From the NCBI RefSeq assembly GCF_030719295.1, contig NZ_CP120997.1, forward strand, positions 806,001-870,000: a DNA stretch of 64,000 nt, in the 5' to 3' direction. A model generated the notes under the pieces. The model was not told the DNA's origin, did no database searches, and was given only the letters and a program-made list of their open reading frames with translations. A program made the translations under genes and the position numbers. The DNA comes from Streptomyces sp. Mut1. GTDB taxonomy: Bacteria; Actinomycetota; Actinomycetes; Streptomycetales; Streptomycetaceae. Shown here piece after piece: positions 32,648 through 42,041 of the stretch; positions within the stretch are counted from its first letter, which is position 1, and every line of letters starts with the position of its first letter.

Positions 32648-33711
32648 CCGGGCCGGCGCCGATGCCGACCGCGCTCACCGAGCTGACCGGGGTGCGGTAT
32701 CCGATCGTGCAGACGGGCATGGGCTGGGTGGCCGGCCCCCGTCTGGTGTCCGCGTCCGCGCGGGCGGGGGCGCTCGGCATCCTGGCTTCCGCGACGATGG
32801 GCGTCGAGCAGCTGCGTGCGGCGATCCGCGAGGTCAAGTCCCGTACGGACGCGCCGTTCGGCGTCAATCTCCGGGCGGACGCGGGCGACGCGGGCGAGCG
32901 GGTCGGGATCATGATCGAGGAGGGGGTGCGGGTCGCCTCCTTCGCGCTCGCCCCCTCCAAGGACCTGATCGCCCGCCTCAAGGACGCCGGTATCGTCGTC
33001 ATCCCCTCCGTCGGCGCCCGCCGGCACGCGGAGAAGGTCGCCGCCTGGGGTGCGGACGCGGTGATGGTCCAGGGCGGCGAGGGCGGCGGCCACACGGGCG
33101 AGGTGGCCACCACGGTGCTGCTCCCCCAGGTCGTGGACGCCGTGGGCATCCCGGTGATCGCGGCGGGCGGCTTCCACGACGGCCGCGGCCTGGTCGCCGC
33201 GCTCGCCTACGGGGCGGCCGGGATCGGGATGGGCACGCGCTTCCTGCTCACCTCCGACAGCACCGTTCCCGGCCAGGTGAAGGCGAAGTACCTCGCCGCC
33301 ACCGTCAAGGACGTCACGGTCACCGACCAGGTGGACGGCCTGCCGCACCGGATGCTGCGGACCGCCATGGTCGATTCGCTGGAGCGTTCCGGCCGCGCCG
33401 CCTCGCTGCTGCGGGCGGTGCGGCACGCCTCGGCGTTCCGCCGCGAGTCCGGTGCGAGCTGGCCGCAGCTGGTGCGCGACGGGCTCGCGATGAAGCACGG
33501 CAAGGACCTGACCTGGAGTCAGGTGCTGCTGGCCGCCAACACTCCGATGCTGCTCAAGGCCTCGCTGGTGGAGGGCCGCACGGACATCGGCGTGATGGCC
33601 TCGGGCCAGGTCGCCGGGCTCATCGGCGACCTGCCGTCCTGCGCGGAACTGGTCGAGCGGGTCATGGACGAGGCGCGGGCGACGCTGAAGGCCCTGCCGG
33701 GGGCGGACTGA
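32644..33711 (+). CDS. ipdC: IpdC, nitronate-monooxygenase-fold flavoprotein of HIP catabolism
   Basis: A 355-residue FMN TIM-barrel protein of the 2-nitropropane dioxygenase/nitronate monooxygenase family. Characteristic stretches are PIVQTGMGWVAGPRLVSA, MVQGGEGGGHTGEVAT (His of the active site) and AAGGFHDGRGLVAALAYGA. In actinobacteria the gene downstream of ipdAB encodes IpdC, required for steroid ring degradation and thought to act as a reductase/dehydrogenase on HIP-CoA intermediates. The exact reaction is not certain to me. It ends the coupled operon, with 112 bp to the convergent DUF4862 gene. Confidence 0.85.
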   Translation: MTGPAPMPTALTELTGVRYPIVQTGMGWVAGPRLVSASARAGALGILASATMGVEQLRAAIREVKSRTDAPFGVNLRADAGDAGERVGIMIEEGVRVASFALAPSKDLIARLKDAGIVVIPSVGARRHAEKVAAWGADAVMVQGGEGGGHTGEVATTVLLPQVVDAVGIPVIAAGGFHDGRGLVAALAYGAAGIGMGTRFLLTSDSTVPGQVKAKYLAATVKDVTVTDQVDGLPHRMLRTAMVDSLERSGRAASLLRAVRHASAFRRESGASWPQLVRDGLAMKHGKDLTWSQVLLAANTPMLLKASLVEGRTDIGVMASGQVAGLIGDLPSCAELVERVMDEARATLKALPGAD

Positions 33712-33823
33712 CGCTCCTGGTGCGCGTCGCGAGAGGGCCGGCCGACGGTTGGCGTGCGCGCGAGGGGGCGGCCCGGAGATCCGGACCGTCCCCCCTCGGA
33801 CCCGGCCCGCCACCGGGACGGGC

Positions 33824-34783
33824 TCACGGCCGTACGACGGCTCCGGCGGTATCCGGCGCCGACGAGGCCCCGGGCAGGAGCCGCATGACGCGGCCCACCA
33901 TCGCGAGACTCTCGGCGACCGGGGCGCCACCGGGCACCTGGATCTTGGCCCCCGCGTAGGAGATCGCGCCTTCTGCCGCGCGGAGGCAACGGCGTACCTC
34001 GTCGGCGTCCATGAGGGATGCGGGCTCGTCCTCGGTGAGAGGCAGATGCGCGTCCGCCCACGGCCCCCCGTACTCGTTGGCGGCCGGGCCGGCGCCGGAG
34101 AACATGATGCCCGCCAGCAGGCCCTCGGAGGCGAGCCGGGTGATCTGGGCGAGCGGCCGGCCCGGGTCCTGTGCCTCGATCGCCGACCGGCCCCAGTTGA
34201 CGGCGACGCCGATCCCGCCTTCACGCGCGAGGGGGATCTCGTCCTCCAGGGACAGGAACCGCTTCTCACCCGGGACGTCCGGCGTGTACGCGTCGCAGTG
34301 CTCCAGGACGAGCCGGGTGGACCAGCCGCCCGTGGCGCTCTCGCCTGCCGCGATCTCGTCGAGCGAACGGGCGAACATCTCCGGGACGGCCGTCACCGAG
34401 GGCGCGGTGTGGATGTGGAGTACGGAGACCGACTGCTCACCCGTGAGCTGGTTCAACTCCTCGGCGGCGATGCGGGCCTCACGGAGGAAGCCGAGCGCGG
34501 CCTGCCGGCCGTCGTGGTCCCCGGAGGCCAGCCCGAAAGCACCCGAGGCTCCCACGCGCGCCATCGTGCCGGGGATCAGTGTGATCACCGAACGGGTGAA
34601 ACGGCCACGCATCCGCGCGGCCAGCCACCGGGCGTCGTCACCGAGGCCGTCACGGAACGGGATCTCCAGCCCGTCGGCGACGCCTCCGTCGGCGAGCCCC
34701 TCGTAGAAGCGTTCCTGGTCGGCGCGGAGCGAAGGCAGGGCCGCGTAGGCACCTACGAGAGCGGCGGGCGGTTCGATGTCCAT
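33824..34783 (-). CDS. DUF4862 family protein, xylose-isomerase-like TIM barrel
   Basis: A 319-residue soluble protein that I match to DUF4862 by its opening (VGAYAALPSLRADQERFYEGLA) and overall layout. Conserved acidic and His residues (HIHTAPS, EHCDAY, NWGRSAIE) along predicted beta strands resemble sugar-isomerase/endonuclease-IV TIM barrels. The function is unknown. The family is often near sugar-catabolic genes and GntR regulators, and a GntR-sized palindrome lies upstream. It looks unrelated to the flanking steroid genes, which it separates from the fadA6 operon together with the DUF4157 gene. Confidence 0.7.
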   Translation of the reverse strand: MDIEPPAALVGAYAALPSLRADQERFYEGLADGGVADGLEIPFRDGLGDDARWLAARMRGRFTRSVITLIPGTMARVGASGAFGLASGDHDGRQAALGFLREARIAAEELNQLTGEQSVSVLHIHTAPSVTAVPEMFARSLDEIAAGESATGGWSTRLVLEHCDAYTPDVPGEKRFLSLEDEIPLAREGGIGVAVNWGRSAIEAQDPGRPLAQITRLASEGLLAGIMFSGAGPAANEYGGPWADAHLPLTEDEPASLMDADEVRRCLRAAEGAISYAGAKIQVPGGAPVAESLAMVGRVMRLLPGASSAPDTAGAVVRP

Positions 34784-34806
34784 GGCCCCGCATCCTATCC
34801 AAGGTA

Positions 34807-34821
34807 AGACGTCAGATGTCT
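34807..34821 (-). promoter_or_regulatory. Candidate GntR-type operator of the DUF4862 gene
   Basis: The sequence AGACGTCAGATGTCT is a near-perfect palindrome (one mismatched pair) located 24 bp upstream of the DUF4862 start, overlapping the expected promoter. Length and AGAC/GTCT ends suit FCD-type GntR regulators. No GntR gene is in the window. Confidence 0.5.
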
Positions 34822-34874
34822 AGGTCCGGGTTGGCCACGCCACGGGGCGCCCCGTCTCGCGGCCTCGGTTCGGT

Positions 34875-36026
34875 TCAGGCGCCCGGACACTGCACGCTGA
34901 TCCCCGCCGCCCTCATGTCGTTGATGGCCCGGACGGAATTCGCCCGGTCCGCGTTGCTCCTGCCGTACAGGTGGTCGGCGACCACCGTGATGGTGAAGGT
35001 GTGGCCCAGGTAGCCGTTTCTGGCGAGCTCGGCGAGCCGCTCGGCGCAGCCCTCCCCGCCCGTCTTCGTCGTCGTTCCGTGGCTGCTGGAGCAGGGGCTC
35101 GCCGAGAGGTCTATCCGGAGCGTGTGCGTCTGGCCGCCCGCCGCCAGGGCTGCCGCGATCTGAGCGTTCGGGTAGAGGCCGCCGATGGTCGCGTCCAGTT
35201 CGTCGAGCAGTTGGTCCTCCGCGTGGTCCTTGGGTGAGTACGCGGTGGTCTCACTGCTGAACGTTCCGATCGCAGTCCCGTTGAGTGTCGCCCGCAGGGT
35301 CACCGAGAAGTTCGGATGGGCCGTGACGTCTTCTCCCTCCCCGTAGTGGACGCGCTGCACGGCGGCGGTGGTCATGTCCGGACGCCGGGCCGTGCTGTCC
35401 GGGCGGACGGCCGCCGTCCGCTGGAGGGGTCCGGGCCCGCTCATCACCCGTCGGGCGTTGCTCACGGCTTCGCGCTCGTAGCGGTCGGAGGGGTCGGAGA
35501 CCTTCAGTCCCGCGCCGTTGTCGGTGCCCGCGACCGCGCCCCTGCTCTGCTGGATCACGTGCGTGAGTTCGTGGGCCAGGGTGTGCTTGTCGGCGCCGCC
35601 GTCGCCGATGACGACATGGTTGCCCGAGGTGTAGGCACGGGCGCCGACCTCGGCCGCCGAGGCCCTGGCAGCGCTGTCGGTGTGAACGCGCACGGCGGAG
35701 AAGTCGGCCCCGAGGCGCGCTTCCATATCGGTGCGCGTGGCGTCGTCGAGGGGGCGGCCCGGGGCGCGCAGGACATCGTGGACGGCCGACCGCTGCACCG
35801 AGGGCTGTTCGGACCGCTGATGGCCACAGCCCGCATCGTGCTGGTGCTCCTCCTGCGCCCAGGGGTGGCCCGCCTGCCGCAGCCTCTGGATGACGACCGC
35901 GTTGCCCACCGTGCTCTGCAGCGCGGACAGCCCGGCCGGTGTCCCCCCACGCGGCGTCACGGTTCTCGCGGTGCCGGAGGAGCGCTTGTTGTCCTCGGAT
36001 GCCTTGGCTGTCTCGTTCACGTGCAT
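34875..36026 (-). CDS. DUF4157 (eCIS-core) protein with C-terminal deaminase-like candidate toxin domain
   Basis: A 383-residue protein. Residues about 84-162 form a DUF4157 domain with an intact HELTH metalloprotease-like motif (152-156). The Asp-Arg-Tyr-Glu-Arg-Glu-Ala segment at 181-187 is its usual follow-on. DUF4157 is typical of cargo linked to extracellular contractile injection systems. The C-terminal 150 residues look like a zinc nucleoside/nucleic-acid deaminase: His268-Ala-Glu270, Pro311-Cys312, a further Cys327, then a strand and VVADHLYG with VRAINDMRAAGISVQ, as at the end of AID/APOBEC-like folds. No signal peptide is seen. A GGAAGGAA ribosome site supports the start. No immunity gene or eCIS structural gene is visible nearby. 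Confidence 0.72.
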   Translation of the reverse strand: MHVNETAKASEDNKRSSGTARTVTPRGGTPAGLSALQSTVGNAVVIQRLRQAGHPWAQEEHQHDAGCGHQRSEQPSVQRSAVHDVLRAPGRPLDDATRTDMEARLGADFSAVRVHTDSAARASAAEVGARAYTSGNHVVIGDGGADKHTLAHELTHVIQQSRGAVAGTDNGAGLKVSDPSDRYEREAVSNARRVMSGPGPLQRTAAVRPDSTARRPDMTTAAVQRVHYGEGEDVTAHPNFSVTLRATLNGTAIGTFSSETTAYSPKDHAEDQLLDELDATIGGLYPNAQIAAALAAGGQTHTLRIDLSASPCSSSHGTTTKTGGEGCAERLAELARNGYLGHTFTITVVADHLYGRSNADRANSVRAINDMRAAGISVQCPGA

Positions 36027-36183
36027 CGTCTTCCTTCCGAGCGCCGGGCGGGAACTGACGGCCCGTGTGGCGGGCCGGCCGCGCATGCCGATCCCCCACC
36101 GCGGACCTGTCCCCGCCCAAGTCTCGCAGCACCGCAAGGGCTTCGGGGCCCGGATCGTCTCCCTCGCGCGGATGAGGTGCGCG

Positions 36184-36215
36184 CCGGACCGCCCCGGCGA
36201 GGCGGGGCGGTCCGG
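36184..36215 (-). terminator. Terminator of the fadE30-ipdF-kstR2-fadA6 operon
   Basis: A perfect 12-bp stem (36184-36195 with 36204-36215) and an 8-nt loop begin 16 nt after the fadA6 stop on the minus strand. It lies between fadA6 and the same-strand DUF4157 gene and probably isolates the latter. Confidence 0.75.
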
Positions 36216-36231
36216 CCGGCCGCCGGTTCGG

Positions 36232-37389
<1,158 letters not shown>

Positions 37390-37421
37390 GACTGCTCCTT
37401 CGTGGTGAACGTGATGGTGGG

Positions 37422-38024
37422 TCAGCCGCGCGTGGTGATGCCGGCGAGAACCATGGACAGGTACTGGCGGGCGATCTCCTGTGCGCTGTGGACGCCGCCG
37501 GGCCGGTACCAGGAGGCGGCGACCCAGACGGTGTCGCGGACGAACCGGTAGACGAGCCGGACGTCCAGGTCGGCCCGGAAGTCCCGTTCCGCGACGCCGC
37601 GTTCCAGGGTGCGCAGCCAGGCGTGCTCGAACTTCGGCTGCGATCCGGCGAGATGGGCGAAGCGCGGCTGGGCGGAGAGGTGCTTGGACTCCTTCTGGTA
37701 GATGGCGACCGCGGGACCGTGCCGGTCGATCTGCCGGAAGGACTGGGTGACGAGTGCCCCGAGGGTGTCCCGGGGGCCGAGTCCGGCGGCGAGCACGGTG
37801 TCGTAGCACGCCCACAGCTCGTCCAGGAAGGCGGTGAGGATCTCGTCGAGCATCGCCTCCTTGGAGTCGAAGTGGTAGTAGAGGCTGCCCGCGAGCATCC
37901 CGGCGGCGTCCGCGATGCGGCGGACGGTGGTGGCGTTGTAGCCCTGCTCGGCGAAGACCCGGGCCGCGGTGGCGAGGAGTTCGGCGCGTCGCTCGGCGTT
38001 GGGATTCGGGGCGATGGCGCTCAC
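37422..38024 (-). CDS. kstR2: KstR2-like TetR-family repressor
   Basis: A 200-residue TetR regulator, the same length as mycobacterial KstR2. The N-terminal HTH (TTVRRIADAAGMLAGSLYYHFDSKEAML, about residues 32-59) is followed by an all-alpha ligand domain. KstR2 represses HIP-catabolic genes and is released by HIP-CoA. It is encoded inside the operon it should control, between ipdF (4-bp GTGA overlap) and fadA6. The operon promoter carries a site matching the KstR2 consensus AnCAAGnnCTTGnT at 13 of 14 positions. Confidence 0.88.
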   Translation of the reverse strand: MSAIAPNPNAERRAELLATAARVFAEQGYNATTVRRIADAAGMLAGSLYYHFDSKEAMLDEILTAFLDELWACYDTVLAAGLGPRDTLGALVTQSFRQIDRHGPAVAIYQKESKHLSAQPRFAHLAGSQPKFEHAWLRTLERGVAERDFRADLDVRLVYRFVRDTVWVAASWYRPGGVHSAQEIARQYLSMVLAGITTRG

Positions 38025-38806
38025 GCCCTCTGGCTGCTCACCGAGACGGTCTCGCCCGTCATGTACGAGGAGTAGCCGCTGGCCAGGAAGACGATGACGT
38101 TGGCGATCTCCCAGGGTTCGGCGTACCGGCCGAAGGCCTCGCGCTCGGTGAGTTCGGCGAGGAGTCCGGGGGTGGTGACCTTCACCAGGTGGGGGTGCAT
38201 GGCCAGGCTCGGGGCGACGGCGTTGACGCGTACCCCGAAGTCGGCGGCTTCCAGGGCGGCGCAGCGGGTGAGCGCCATGACGCCGGCCTTCGCGGCGGCG
38301 TAGTGGGCCTGGCCGCGCTGGGCGCGCCAGCCGATGACGGAGGCGTTGTTGACGACGACGCCCCCGGCGGCGCTGTCCTTGAAGTGGCGCAGGGCGGTGC
38401 GGGTGCAGCGGAAGGTGCCGTTGAGGGTGACGTCGAGGACTTTGGCCCACTGCTCGTCGGTCATGTCCACGAGGTCGGAGGTGCCGCCGAGGCCGGCGTT
38501 GTTGACGACGACGTCGAGCCGGCCGTGGCGTTCGGCGGCGAGCGCGAACAGGGCGTCGACCTGGGTCTGGTCGGTGACGTCGCAGGGCAGTGCGGCGACC
38601 CGGTCGGCGCCGAACTCGTCGGCGAGCGCCCGCGCGCTCTCCCGCAGCCGGCGTTCATGGGCGTCGCCGATGACGATCCGGGCGCCCTCCTCCAGGAATT
38701 TGCGGGCGGTCGCGCCGCCGATTCCGGCACCGGCCGCCGCGGTGATCACCGCGGTGCGTCCGTCCAGGAGGTGGTGGCCCGCTACGTAGGCCGGCTGGGA
38801 GGTCAT
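38021..38806 (-). CDS. ipdF: IpdF-like short-chain dehydrogenase of HIP catabolism
   Basis: A 261-residue SDR, almost the length of Rv3559c/IpdF. The Gly motif is expanded (TAAAGAGIGGATARKF), and NNAGLGG and YAAAKAGV are present. The C-terminus ends unusually (MTGETVSVSSQRA) rather than with the common VDGG tail, a feature of IpdF-type proteins. IpdF is needed to process the 5-oxo/5-hydroxy position of HIP-CoA intermediates in Rhodococcus and mycobacteria. The direction of the reaction is not read from the sequence. It overlaps both fadE30 and kstR2 genes by 4 bp. Confidence 0.85.
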   Translation of the reverse strand: MTSQPAYVAGHHLLDGRTAVITAAAGAGIGGATARKFLEEGARIVIGDAHERRLRESARALADEFGADRVAALPCDVTDQTQVDALFALAAERHGRLDVVVNNAGLGGTSDLVDMTDEQWAKVLDVTLNGTFRCTRTALRHFKDSAAGGVVVNNASVIGWRAQRGQAHYAAAKAGVMALTRCAALEAADFGVRVNAVAPSLAMHPHLVKVTTPGLLAELTEREAFGRYAEPWEIANVIVFLASGYSSYMTGETVSVSSQRA

Positions 38807-39969
38807 GGGCGCAGCTCCTTGGGGAGGCCGAGGACGCGCTCGGCGATGATGTTGCGCTGGATCTCGTTGGACCCGGCGTAGATGGTGTCGGCGCGGGAGA
38901 AGAGGAACAGCCGCTGCCAGTCGTCGAGTTCGTAGGGCTCGTCGGGCGCGGTCATCCCGCCGGCGCCCAGGACGCTCATGGCGAGTTCGCCGAGTTCGCG
39001 GTGCCAGGTGGCCCAGTAGATCTTCCCGATGGACGCCTCGGGGCCGGGGGCGCCGGCCGCGACGCCGTCGAGCATGCGCAGGGCGTTGCAGCGGATGGTC
39101 TCCAGGCCGGTCCAGGCGCGGGCGAGCCGGTCACGGATCAGCGGGTCGTCGGCGGCGCCGTTGCGGCGGGCCAGGGCGATGAGGGTCTCCAGCTCGCGGC
39201 GGAAGCCGACCTGCTGGCCGAGGGTGGAGACGCCGCGTTCGAAGCCGAGGGTGGCCATGGCCACGCGCCAGCCGTCGCCGGGGGCGCCGACGATGTGCTC
39301 GGCGCGGGTGCGGGCGCCGTCGAAGAAGACCTCGTTGAATTCGCTGGTGCCGGTCAGCTGGGTGATGGGCCGGATCTCGACGCCGGGCTGGTCCAGCGGG
39401 ACCAGGAGGTAGGACAGGCCCCGGTGGCGGGTGGAGCCCGGTTCGGTGCGGGCGACGACGAAGCACCACTGCGCCTCGTGGGCCAGTGACGTCCAGGTCT
39501 TCTGCCCGGTGACGACCCAGTCCGTCCCGTCCCGCTCGGCCCTGGTGCGGACGTTCGCCAGGTCGGAGCCGGCGTCGGGCTCGCTGTAGCCCTGGCACCA
39601 CAGCTCGTCGGCGGCGACGATCGGCGGCAGGAACCTGGCCCGCTGCTCGGGCGTGCCGAAGGCCACCAGCGTCGGCCCGAGCAGTTGCTCGCCGATGTGG
39701 TTGACCCGCGCGGGGGCGTCGGCCAGGGCGTATTCCTCGTGGAAGGCGACCTGCTGCTCGATGGTCGCGTCCCGGCCGCCGTGCTCCTTCGGCCAGCCCA
39801 CACAGGTCCAGCCATCGGCGGCCATGTGCCGTTCCCAGGCCAGCCGTTCGGCGAAGGCCTCGTGCTCGCGGCCGGGGCCGCCCCGGCCCCGCAGGTCCGC
39901 GAAGGACCCGGTGAGCCGGGCGGCCAGCCAGCCGCGGATCTCGGTGCGGAACTCCTCGACGCTGCTCAT
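38803..39969 (-). CDS. fadE30: FadE30-like acyl-CoA dehydrogenase
   Basis: A 388-residue FAD acyl-CoA dehydrogenase, first gene of the fadE30-ipdF-kstR2-fadA6 operon. Family landmarks are LWCQGYSEPDAGSDLANVRTRA (about residues 134-155), the GQKTWTSLAHEA stretch and the C-terminal YAGSNEIQRNIIAERVLGLP. FadE30 desaturates the propionyl side chain of 5-OH-HIP-CoA in M. tuberculosis. No Shine-Dalgarno is seen before ATG 39969. A TAGATT -10-like box lies close enough (about 12-17 nt upstream) that the mRNA may be leaderless. Confidence 0.87.
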   Translation of the reverse strand: MSSVEEFRTEIRGWLAARLTGSFADLRGRGGPGREHEAFAERLAWERHMAADGWTCVGWPKEHGGRDATIEQQVAFHEEYALADAPARVNHIGEQLLGPTLVAFGTPEQRARFLPPIVAADELWCQGYSEPDAGSDLANVRTRAERDGTDWVVTGQKTWTSLAHEAQWCFVVARTEPGSTRHRGLSYLLVPLDQPGVEIRPITQLTGTSEFNEVFFDGARTRAEHIVGAPGDGWRVAMATLGFERGVSTLGQQVGFRRELETLIALARRNGAADDPLIRDRLARAWTGLETIRCNALRMLDGVAAGAPGPEASIGKIYWATWHRELGELAMSVLGAGGMTAPDEPYELDDWQRLFLFSRADTIYAGSNEIQRNIIAERVLGLPKELRP

Positions 39970-39985
39970 GGGGGTACGTTAATCT

Positions 39986-40003
39986 ACCAAACACTTGTTA
40001 GGG
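39986..40003. promoter_or_regulatory. KstR2-like operator, copy 2 (fadE30 / ech-fadE31-33 divergent promoter)
   Basis: The sequence ACCAAACACTTGTTAGGG lies inside the 48-bp gap between divergent fadE30 (start 39969) and the enoyl-CoA hydratase gene (start 40018). Its first 14 bases fit the KstR2 consensus AnCAAGnnCTTGnT except for one A in place of G. In so small a gap one bound dimer would cover both promoters. Confidence 0.75.
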
Positions 40004-40017
40004 AAGGAGAGGCCACG

Positions 40018-40866
40018 ATGTCCGCTGCCCATGACGAACCGGTGCGCTACGAGAAGCGGGGCCCGGTCGCGACGGTGACCATGAACCGCCCGGACTACCG
40101 CAACGCGCAGAACTCCGCGATGACCTACGCCCTGGACCGGGCGTTCTACCGCGCGGCCGAGGACAACGAGGTGAAGACCGTCGTCCTGGCCGGTGCGGGC
40201 AAGCACTTCTCCGCCGGACACGACATCGGCACCCCCGGGCGCGACGCGCATCTGCCGTTCGAGCGGCGGGCGGGGCTGTGGTGGGACCACTCGGACAAGG
40301 AGGGCGCGGAGAGCCGCTTCGCCCGCGAGTCCGAGGTCTACCTCGGCATGTGCCGGCGCTGGCGCGAACTGCCGAAGCCGGTCGTCGCGTCCGTGCAGGG
40401 CGCGTGCGTGGCGGGCGGTCTGATGCTGGCCTGGGTGTGCGACCTGATCGTGGCGTCCGAGGACGCGTTCTTCGCCGACCCGGTGGTCCGCATGGGCATC
40501 CCCGGTGTCGAGTACTTCGCCCACCCCTGGGTGATGCCGCCCCGGATCGCCAAGGAGTTCCTGTTCACGGGCGACCGGATGAGCGCCCGGCGCGCGTACG
40601 AGGTGGGCATGGTCAACCGGGTCGTGCCCCGCGAGGAGCTGGCCGACCGCAGCCACGAACTGGCGCTGCGCATCGCCGAGATGCCGCGCATGGGCCTGGC
40701 CCTGACCAAGCGCGCGGTCAATCAGGCCGAGGACCTCCAGGGGATGCACACCGGCATGGACTCGGTGTTCGGCCTGCACCACCTGGCGCACGCCCACAAC
40801 GCCGAGACCGCGCCGGACGCCCTGGGCGGCATGGACATCCGGGCGATGAAGAAGGCGGGCGGCTGA
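40018..40866 (+). CDS. Enoyl-CoA hydratase/isomerase family protein
   Basis: A 282-residue crotonase-fold protein heading the ech-fadE31-fadE32-fadE33-SDR operon. The oxyanion segment is HFSAGHDIGTPG, and GACVAGGLMLAWVCDLIVAS and FADPVVRMGIPGVEYFAHPW form the acyl-CoA pocket. The gene occupies the position of fadD3 in the mycobacterial locus. It likely hydrates an unsaturated ring-fragment acyl-CoA formed by the neighbouring dehydrogenases. A GGGAAGGAG ribosome site precedes ATG 40018, and the stop overlaps the fadE31 start. Confidence 0.82.
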   Translation: MSAAHDEPVRYEKRGPVATVTMNRPDYRNAQNSAMTYALDRAFYRAAEDNEVKTVVLAGAGKHFSAGHDIGTPGRDAHLPFERRAGLWWDHSDKEGAESRFARESEVYLGMCRRWRELPKPVVASVQGACVAGGLMLAWVCDLIVASEDAFFADPVVRMGIPGVEYFAHPWVMPPRIAKEFLFTGDRMSARRAYEVGMVNRVVPREELADRSHELALRIAEMPRMGLALTKRAVNQAEDLQGMHTGMDSVFGLHHLAHAHNAETAPDALGGMDIRAMKKAGG

Positions 40867-42041
40867 TGGACCTCGACTTCGACCCGGCGGACGAGGAGTT
40901 CCGTACCGGGGTACGCGACTGGCTCGCCGCACACGTCCCCGCCACCGCCCTGCCCTCCCTGGAGACCGCCGGGGGTTTCGCCGCACACCGGGAGTGGGAG
41001 GCCGTTCTGGCCGCCGACCGCTGGTCGGTGGTCTCCTGGCCCGAGGAGTTCGGCGGACGCGGCGCGTCCCTGCTGCGCTGGCTGATCTTCGAGGAGGAGT
41101 ACTACGCGGCCGGGGCGCCGGGCCGGGTCAGCCAGAACGGCATCAGCCTGCTGGCCCCGACCCTCTTCGAGCACGGCACCGCCGAGCAGCGGGCCCGCGT
41201 CCTGCCCGCGATGGCGCGCGGCGAGGTCATCTGGGCGCAGGCCTGGTCCGAGCCGGAGTCCGGCTCCGACCTGGCGTCGCTGCGTTCGACGGCGGTACGG
41301 ACCGAGGGCGGCTGGCTGCTCAGCGGGCAGAAGACCTGGTCGTCGCGGGCGGCCTTCGCCGACCGGGCCTTCGGCCTGTTCCGCAGCGACCCGGACGCGG
41401 ACCGGCCGCACCGGGGGCTGACCTATCTGATGTTCCCGCTGGACGCCGAGGGCGTCACCGTGCGGCCCATCGGGCGGCTCGACGGGAAGCCCGCATTCGC
41501 CGAACTCTTCCTGGACGAGGTGTTCGTCCCCGACGCGGACGTCATCGGCGAACCGGGGCAGGGCTGGCGGGTCGCGATGAGCACCACCGGCAACGAGCGC
41601 GGGCTCACCCTGCGCAGCCCCGGCCGCTTCACCGCCGCCGCCGGCCGGCTCACCGGCCTGTGGCGCGAGCACGGCGACCCCGCGGACACGGCGCTGCGCG
41701 ACCGGGTCGCGGACGCGGTGATCGGCGCCCGCGCCTACCGGCTGTTCTCGTACGCGGGTGCCTCCCGTGTCCTGCACGGCGAGGGCGGCCGGGCCGGGGC
41801 CGCCTCCAGCCTCAACAAGATCTACTGGTCCGAACTGGACATCGCCCTGCACGAGACGGCCCTCGACCTGCTCGGTCCCTTCGGCGAACTCGCCGACCAC
41901 GCCCCGGAGGCGCCGGAGGGCGGCGGCTGGTCCGAGGGGTACACCTTCGCGCTGGCGGGCCCGGTCTACGCGGGCACCAACGAGATCCAGCGCGACATCA
42001 TCGCCGAGCGGCTGCTCGGCCTTCCGAAGGGACGCCGCTGA
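40866..42041 (+). CDS. fadE31: FadE31-like acyl-CoA dehydrogenase (alpha-type subunit)
   Basis: A 391-residue acyl-CoA dehydrogenase with the complete family layout: the WAQAWSEPESGSDLASL flavin region, SGQKTWSS and the C-terminal YAGTNEIQRDIIAERLLGLP. In M. tuberculosis FadE31 forms heterotetramers with FadE32 or FadE33 to desaturate late ring-fragment thioesters. Here the three genes are again adjacent and overlap by 1-4 bp. The more typical sequence suggests it is the alpha partner of the two shorter proteins that follow. Confidence 0.82.
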   Translation: MDLDFDPADEEFRTGVRDWLAAHVPATALPSLETAGGFAAHREWEAVLAADRWSVVSWPEEFGGRGASLLRWLIFEEEYYAAGAPGRVSQNGISLLAPTLFEHGTAEQRARVLPAMARGEVIWAQAWSEPESGSDLASLRSTAVRTEGGWLLSGQKTWSSRAAFADRAFGLFRSDPDADRPHRGLTYLMFPLDAEGVTVRPIGRLDGKPAFAELFLDEVFVPDADVIGEPGQGWRVAMSTTGNERGLTLRSPGRFTAAAGRLTGLWREHGDPADTALRDRVADAVIGARAYRLFSYAGASRVLHGEGGRAGAASSLNKIYWSELDIALHETALDLLGPFGELADHAPEAPEGGGWSEGYTFALAGPVYAGTNEIQRDIIAERLLGLPKGRR

